A stretch of DNA of 17,140 nt, from positions 1 to 17,140 of the forward strand of contig CAYUXF010000031.1 in the NCBI GenBank assembly GCA_964448755.1. Direction: 5' to 3'. Positions 12,865 through 17,140 of this stretch are shown here, piece by piece. The notes under the pieces were generated by a model that ran no database searches, had not been told where the DNA came from, and saw nothing but the letters and a program-made list of their open reading frames with translations. This stretch comes from CAYUXF01 sp964448755. GTDB lineage: Bacteria; Margulisbacteria; Termititenacia; Termititenacales; CAYUXF01. Every line of letters begins with the position of its first letter. The stretch's first letter is position 1. A program made the translations under genes and the position numbers.

Positions 12865-13722
12865 ATGAAAAAAATATTTTTATGCTGTTTATTGCTCTGC
12901 TCTTTACTGACCGCCTCTTTTAATATAGAGCTCTCGCCGGCAAGTGTCTGGCAGGGAAACTCTTTTGTCCTAAACCTGACAACCAGCAGCAATATCGCCG
13001 ACTCGAAAATATTTTATAACAAAAAATATTATTCTTTTTATAAAACCGCTACCAACAATTACCAGATAATTCTCGGCACTACTTATGAGACAACTCCTGG
13101 TAACCACAATATTTTTATTAAAATTTTTGATAACAAAAACAATATTTTAAAACAAGAGAATTTAACACTGACCGTTCTTAAAAAGAATTTTAGGTGTTCT
13201 ACATTAGTAATAGCACCGGAAAAAAAAGCGGCAACCAGCCAAACCAGCCTTAGCAAAGAAAATATAATTTTAGGCCGGGCCTTTAAAAAAAGAACTAAAG
13301 AAAATTACCGCGAAGGAAAATTCACTATCCCCTGCGAATACCTGCGCATTTCATCTGAATACGGCGTCCAGCGCGTTTATACTATGGAAGACAAAGAGAT
13401 CAGCCGCTGGGGACACAAAGGGGTAGATTTTTCTAATGTGCCAGGCGTTTTCATTTTTGCCGCCAACAGCGGCAAAGTTATCGTCTCTAAAGATATGCAG
13501 GTCCACGGTAAAACAATCGTCATCGATCACGGACAGGGAATCCTCTCAACCTACAATCATCTCGCCCAGCGTTTTGTAAAACCGGGCCAATATGTCAAAA
13601 AAGGTGAAGCTATCGGCCGCATCGGCTTGACCGGCTTAATTACCGGAGCACACCTTCATTTTGGCCTCTCGGTCAACAACGTCCGCGTTGACCCCATGGA
13701 GTGGTTTGAAAGAGAAATTTAG
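12865..13722 (+). CDS. M23 (LytM-type) peptidoglycan metallopeptidase
   Basis: The 285-residue protein starts with a signal sequence (MKKIFLCCLLLCSLLTAS). Residues ~20-110 are beta-rich and may be an Ig-like domain. The C-terminal LytM domain (about 150-285) has Zn ligands His184 and Asp188 (GHKGVDF) and His265 (HLHF), with His232 (YNHL) and His263 at the catalytic positions, so it appears active. It would cut cross-bridge or stem peptides of peptidoglycan in the periplasm. It is followed by the convergent parvulin gene with a 4-base overlap of the stops. Its neighbourhood with ftsEX, known in other bacteria to control such hydrolases, is suggestive, but here it is on the opposite strand. Confidence 0.93.
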   Translation: MKKIFLCCLLLCSLLTASFNIELSPASVWQGNSFVLNLTTSSNIADSKIFYNKKYYSFYKTATNNYQIILGTTYETTPGNHNIFIKIFDNKNNILKQENLTLTVLKKNFRCSTLVIAPEKKAATSQTSLSKENIILGRAFKKRTKENYREGKFTIPCEYLRISSEYGVQRVYTMEDKEISRWGHKGVDFSNVPGVFIFAANSGKVIVSKDMQVHGKTIVIDHGQGILSTYNHLAQRFVKPGQYVKKGEAIGRIGLTGLITGAHLHFGLSVNNVRVDPMEWFEREI

Positions 13723-15218
13723 TTTTTATTCTCTGTTGGCGTTGGTGCAAATTCCACTTCTTTTTCTTTTTCCTCAGCCAATTTAACGGCATTCTCTACG
13801 GCTTTAATTTTTAGACCAACTTTAGCCGCCGCAGTGGTATAACCTATTTTATTATAGGCCTCCTGTATCTTTTTTAAAAAATCCAAATTATCCGTTGTCA
13901 GTTCCTCGGCAACTTTAAAGCCAGCAGCCGCTTCCGCATTCTTTTTAGCCGCGGCATAATATTGGCCTAAGTAAAAATGAAAGAACGGATTTTTAGACTG
14001 CGGATACATCTTTTCGATCAAAAGTCCTTTTTTATACTCCGCCAGCGCCTCTTCTTTTCTCCCCTGCATCTCATAGACCTCAGCCGTAAAAATTAACGGA
14101 ATACTAGACTGCGGATTTTGCGAAGCCAATAATTGATAAACACCTTCAGCCTGTTCTAACTCACCTTTACTTAAATGCTCGTAGGCTTTAAACATTGGCA
14201 GAAAGATCTCGGTCTCGGCAATATTCTGCGCCGCCAGATTTAACTGCTGCATAGCAGCTTGCTGGCGCTCCTGTAAAATTTTTTGTTTTTCCTCTTTCTC
14301 ATCAACATTGAGCGGCACCTCACCATCAATAACTTCGTCTACCGCCACAATATGAAAGCCAAACATTGTTGCAAAAGGCTTGCTGTATTCTCCGGCCTTC
14401 AACGCAAAAGCCTCTTTCTCAAATTCCGGCACCATTACACCGGCGCCAAAAACACCCAAAGAACCACCATTGACCTTAGAGCCGGGATCGTCAGAATACT
14501 CGGCTGCCAAATCTTCAAACTTAGCACCTGCCACCAGCTTATCATAAACCTCGGCAATTCTTTTACGAGCCTCTTTCTTGCGCTCTTCGGCACTCCGTTT
14601 ATCATTTTCATCTAAAGGCATACTGGAACACAAAATATGTTTAGCCTTAACTTTTTTATACCGATTCAAAACATCGGCATCGCTGACCGTAACAGAATTG
14701 CGGGTATCCTGAATCAACTTGGCAACGGTCATCTCCGCTTTTAATAATTTTATAAAATCATCGTATTTATAACCGTTCTGCGCCAGCAAGGCCTGTAGAG
14801 CTTTTTTATTTTTTAAATTATAGGCCTTCCTTATTTCTGTCAGCTGCTGTTTGACCTCTTTATTTTTGACTTTTATCTTGCGCTCTTTAGCCAAAAGCAA
14901 ATATTTTTCAAACTCAATTGTCTTCATTAAAGAATAGTATTGAATATCGCGGTTAATCTTAGGGTCAACAGGGTCTTTTTGATATTTACCCTTATAATTA
15001 GTTAATAACGCACTGTAATTTCTTGTCAAATAAGCGCCGTTTATTTCACGGCCGTCCACTGTAGCCACCTGACCCTCTGTCTTTTGCTTTTCTTTCTTCT
15101 GGTTGCGGCCGCTGATAGATGTCTGTATCGACATGGCAATAATTGACCCAACAAAAAAAGCAATCGTTATAATTAATATTTTTTTGGCATTTTCCCGCAT
15201 AAAACTGAGCATTATCAC
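13719..15218 (-). CDS. Membrane-anchored parvulin (SurA/PpiC-like) with C-terminal TPRs
   Basis: The 499-residue protein has one N-terminal membrane helix (about 13-32), a long helical chaperone-like segment with KEVKQQLTEIR, a parvulin peptidyl-prolyl isomerase domain at 190-296 (KAKHILCSS with His194, GGSLGVFGAGVMVPEFEKEAF, FGFHIVAV with His289), and a TPR-like tail at ~345-470 (SKGELEQAEGVYQLLA, then KEEALAEYKKGLL). It acts on folding outer-membrane or exported proteins by analogy with SurA/PrsA. The PPIase-TPR combination is uncommon. Start GTG 15218 follows AAGGAG at 4 bases; ATG 15212 is an alternative at 10. The gene is 15 bases downstream of ftsX. Some C-terminal tail (EKEKEVEFAPTPTENKN) is low-complexity. 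Confidence 0.92.
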   Translation of the reverse strand: MIMLSFMRENAKKILIITIAFFVGSIIAMSIQTSISGRNQKKEKQKTEGQVATVDGREINGAYLTRNYSALLTNYKGKYQKDPVDPKINRDIQYYSLMKTIEFEKYLLLAKERKIKVKNKEVKQQLTEIRKAYNLKNKKALQALLAQNGYKYDDFIKLLKAEMTVAKLIQDTRNSVTVSDADVLNRYKKVKAKHILCSSMPLDENDKRSAEERKKEARKRIAEVYDKLVAGAKFEDLAAEYSDDPGSKVNGGSLGVFGAGVMVPEFEKEAFALKAGEYSKPFATMFGFHIVAVDEVIDGEVPLNVDEKEEKQKILQERQQAAMQQLNLAAQNIAETEIFLPMFKAYEHLSKGELEQAEGVYQLLASQNPQSSIPLIFTAEVYEMQGRKEEALAEYKKGLLIEKMYPQSKNPFFHFYLGQYYAAAKKNAEAAAGFKVAEELTTDNLDFLKKIQEAYNKIGYTTAAAKVGLKIKAVENAVKLAEEKEKEVEFAPTPTENKN

Positions 15219-15233
15219 TGATCTCCTTTTAAT

Positions 15234-16133
15234 TTATTTTCCTGTCCGGAGTGCACTATTAACTGAGACATACCCCCCGACAACTCCCAGCAGTATACCA
15301 GTAAAAAAGACAATAAAAAACACCGTATTAACTTCGCTACCGGTCAAAGTTATTGGCAAAAAAGGAAGTTTTCTTTCAATATTCATAACCGCTAAATTAT
15401 AAATGCCTTTCAATGTAAAAACAGCAAAGAAAGAACCGAAAAGCCCCAGATAAAAACCCTCTAAGATAAATGGTCTTTTAATAAAATTTCTGGTCGCGCC
15501 AACCAAAGACATAATATTTATCTCGTTCTCCCGCGCAATAACGGTCAGTCGAATTGTATTAATAACGATCATAATTGTCGCCGTCACCAGTAAGAAAATT
15601 ATCACTATCCCGGCCAGGCTGATAAAACGGGTAAAAAGCTCTATCCGCTCGGCGATCTCCCCGCCATAACGGACATCCTCAACACCTTCAAACTGCTTGA
15701 TAGCTTCAGCAACAATTTTAATATCACCCAGGTCACGCACCTCTACTTTAAAAGCATCGGGCAGCGGATTTTTAGCCAGCACATCTGCCAGACTTAGCTT
15801 ATTATAACTCTCCTGCATCTGCTGCCAGGCCTCTTCTTTAGAAATAAATTCATACCGCTTGATCTTCTCCACGCGCGAGATCCGTAAATTGACCGTATCG
15901 ACAGTAATTTTATCCGCTGACGGGTCAAGATAGACCATTACATCAAGTTTACTATGCAGCCCGTGCAAAACATTATTAAGATTAAAAAAGATCAATAAAA
16001 AAACACCTAGAATAAAAATAGAAACCGCAATAGTTGTCGTCGCCACTATCGGCATCATGCCACCACGGCTCAAACTAGCCCAGGCTTCTTTAGATGTATT
16101 TTGCACTCCCCTAAAAAGCATTGCTGTAAACAC
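15234..16133 (-). CDS. ftsX: FtsX, cell-division ABC transporter permease
   Basis: The 299-residue protein has the four-helix FtsX plan: an N-terminal helix near 26-52, an extracytoplasmic domain (SKLDVMVYLDPSADK ... VRDLGDIKIVAEAI), then three helices including a RLTVIARENEINIMSLVGAT cytoplasmic loop with the conserved FtsX/MacB-like pattern. It pairs with FtsE to signal peptidoglycan hydrolases at the division septum. The GTG at 16133 overlaps the end of ftsE by 23 bases; an ATG at 16121 is equally plausible (11-base overlap). The order ftsE-ftsX is the usual one. Confidence 0.93.
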   Translation of the reverse strand: MFTAMLFRGVQNTSKEAWASLSRGGMMPIVATTTIAVSIFILGVFLLIFFNLNNVLHGLHSKLDVMVYLDPSADKITVDTVNLRISRVEKIKRYEFISKEEAWQQMQESYNKLSLADVLAKNPLPDAFKVEVRDLGDIKIVAEAIKQFEGVEDVRYGGEIAERIELFTRFISLAGIVIIFLLVTATIMIVINTIRLTVIARENEINIMSLVGATRNFIKRPFILEGFYLGLFGSFFAVFTLKGIYNLAVMNIERKLPFLPITLTGSEVNTVFFIVFFTGILLGVVGGYVSVNSALRTGK

Positions 16134-16797
16134 CCAGTTTTTGGTCGCGGACTATTTTGCCGTTATTCAATTCCACTACGCGTTTGCGCATATTATCAAC
16201 TATTGTTTTATCGTGCGTGGCTACAACCACTGTTGTTTTGCGCTGTTCATTGATCCGGTCCAAGAGATGAATAACATCCCAGGATGTATCTGGATCAAGA
16301 TTACCGGTCGGCTCATCGGCCAACAGCAAAAGCGGATTATTGACCAATGCCCGCGCAATACTGACCTTCTGTTGTTCGCCGCCTGAAAGAGCATTGGGAA
16401 ACTTATCCGCTTTTTTTAACATTCCCACCAGATCTAGTACCTGATAGACCTGTCTTTTAATTTGCCGGGGGTCTTTTTCCAAAACCTGAAGCGCAAAAGC
16501 AACATTTTCATAAACGGTCCGCTGCTTTAAGAGTTTATAATCTTGAAAAACCACACCCATACTGCGGCGCAAAAAAGGGATCTGCCGCGGTTTTAATTTA
16601 GCAACATCGATACTATCGATACAGACCGTTCCCTTATCTGGCAAAACCGCCCGGTAAAACATTTTTAAAAGTGACGATTTGCCCACACCGTTGGGACCAA
16701 CTAAAAAAACAAACTCGCTTTTGTCTATAGAGAGGTCGATATTATTGAGAACCACTGTATCGCCGTATAATTTATATACCGACTTTACGTTTATCAT
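16111..16797 (-). CDS. ftsE: FtsE, cell-division ABC ATPase
   Basis: The 228-residue protein has Walker A GPNGVGKS (34-41), Q-loop VFQDY, signature LSGGEQQ (137-143), Walker B LLLADEPTGNLD (157-168) and an H-loop in VVATHD. The MINVKSVYKLYG start and FtsE-like length are typical. Its ATG (16797) and the TGA of the upstream transketolase gene overlap as ATGA, implying translational coupling. It energises FtsX. Confidence 0.95.
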   Translation of the reverse strand: MINVKSVYKLYGDTVVLNNIDLSIDKSEFVFLVGPNGVGKSSLLKMFYRAVLPDKGTVCIDSIDVAKLKPRQIPFLRRSMGVVFQDYKLLKQRTVYENVAFALQVLEKDPRQIKRQVYQVLDLVGMLKKADKFPNALSGGEQQKVSIARALVNNPLLLLADEPTGNLDPDTSWDVIHLLDRINEQRKTTVVVATHDKTIVDNMRKRVVELNNGKIVRDQKLGVYSNAF

Positions 16798-17140
16798 AAT
16801 AAACTTTTAACAGCCGCAACAATGTCCTCAGCAGTGATATTATGGTATTTCATGAGTTCATCCGGCTCACCAGAAATACAGGATTTACGAACACCGACCA
16901 TTTTTATTTTAACCGGAAAAGTTTCCGCCAGCACTTCTGCTACCGCTGAACCAAGTCCGCCAATAACCGAATGCTCTTCGGCTGTAACTATTTTACCGGT
17001 CTTTTTAGCAGTTTCTTCTATTAAAGCTCTGTCTATTGGCGCTATAGAAGCCATGTTAATTAACCGGACTTTTATTCCCTCTTTTTCCAGCAAAGCAGCG
17101 GCTTTGTCCGCTTCGTAAACCATAATACCGCAGGCAATAA
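16794..17140 (-). CDS. Transketolase C-terminal section, partial
   Basis: The gene enters at the right edge; the visible 114 or so residues (IACGIMVYEADKAAALLEKEGIKVRLINM, AEEHSVIGGLGSAVAEVL, SGEPDELMKYHNITAEDIVAAV) are the C-terminal domain of transketolase or of the C-terminal half of a split transketolase. It ends after KSLL with a TGA overlapping the ftsE ATG. Its pairing with ftsEX is unusual. The upstream part (pyrimidine domain, catalytic residues) is outside the window, so complete versus split enzyme cannot be settled. Confidence 0.85.
   Translation of the reverse strand, partial: IACGIMVYEADKAAALLEKEGIKVRLINMASIAPIDRALIEETAKKTGKIVTAEEHSVIGGLGSAVAEVLAETFPVKIKMVGVRKSCISGEPDELMKYHNITAEDIVAAVKSLL

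Overview
The window looks like a chromosomal, moderately AT-rich, gene-dense stretch from a diderm (Gram-negative type) bacterium. A LolA-like lipoprotein carrier, a membrane-anchored SurA/PpiC-like chaperone and FtsEX support an outer membrane. Start-codon architecture (leaderless and Shine-Dalgarno genes mixed), a transketolase C-terminal section that ends like the family, and several families I do not recognise suggest an uncultured candidate lineage. Margulisbacteria, Elusimicrobia or Omnitrophica-like groups are possible, but this is only a low-confidence impression.

Layout. 1-680: the 3' end of a plus-strand gene (TPR-like region plus a small membrane domain), closed by a perfect bidirectional hairpin terminator. 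685-1941: a minus-strand pair, a LolA-like carrier followed by a secreted protein made of two copies of a 68-residue CCLGPR unit. 2009-2666: a type II toxin-antitoxin operon whose ParE/RelE toxin is split by a 190-bp MITE-like element with 12-bp terminal inverted repeats and 10-bp target duplications. 2744-4165: a divergent pair, a YkgJ-type cysteine-cluster protein and a CDF zinc transporter. 4268-6506: a small unknown gene, tRNA-Tyr (minus strand), a membrane protein overlapping tadA, and a degenerate RsbW-like protein. 6508-8993: radA and, upstream of it, a ParA ATPase fused to a C-terminal CBM48/AMPK-type glycogen-binding domain. 9070-10620: a clostripain-family (C11) peptidase. 10654-12777: a short Mfd lacking its UvrA-binding part and most of domain 7. 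12865-13722: an M23 LytM-type peptidase. 13719-17140: a tightly packed minus-strand operon, transketolase C-terminal section, ftsE, ftsX and a parvulin-TPR protein.

Functional threads. FtsEX and an M23 peptidase are neighbours (on opposite strands), which fits control of peptidoglycan hydrolysis, though the link is inferred. LolA-like, SurA-like and secreted proteins serve the envelope. RadA, short Mfd and TadA are information-processing genes. The most unusual items are the ParA-CBM48 fusion, the MITE-split toxin whose intact 95-residue sequence can be rebuilt exactly, the tandem CCLGPR secreted protein, the minimised Mfd, the nucleotide-binding-defective RsbW relative, and a repeated promoter arrangement in which the -10 box lies only 6-9 bases before the ATG, pointing to leaderless transcripts. 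No gene-free stretch exceeds 300 bases.
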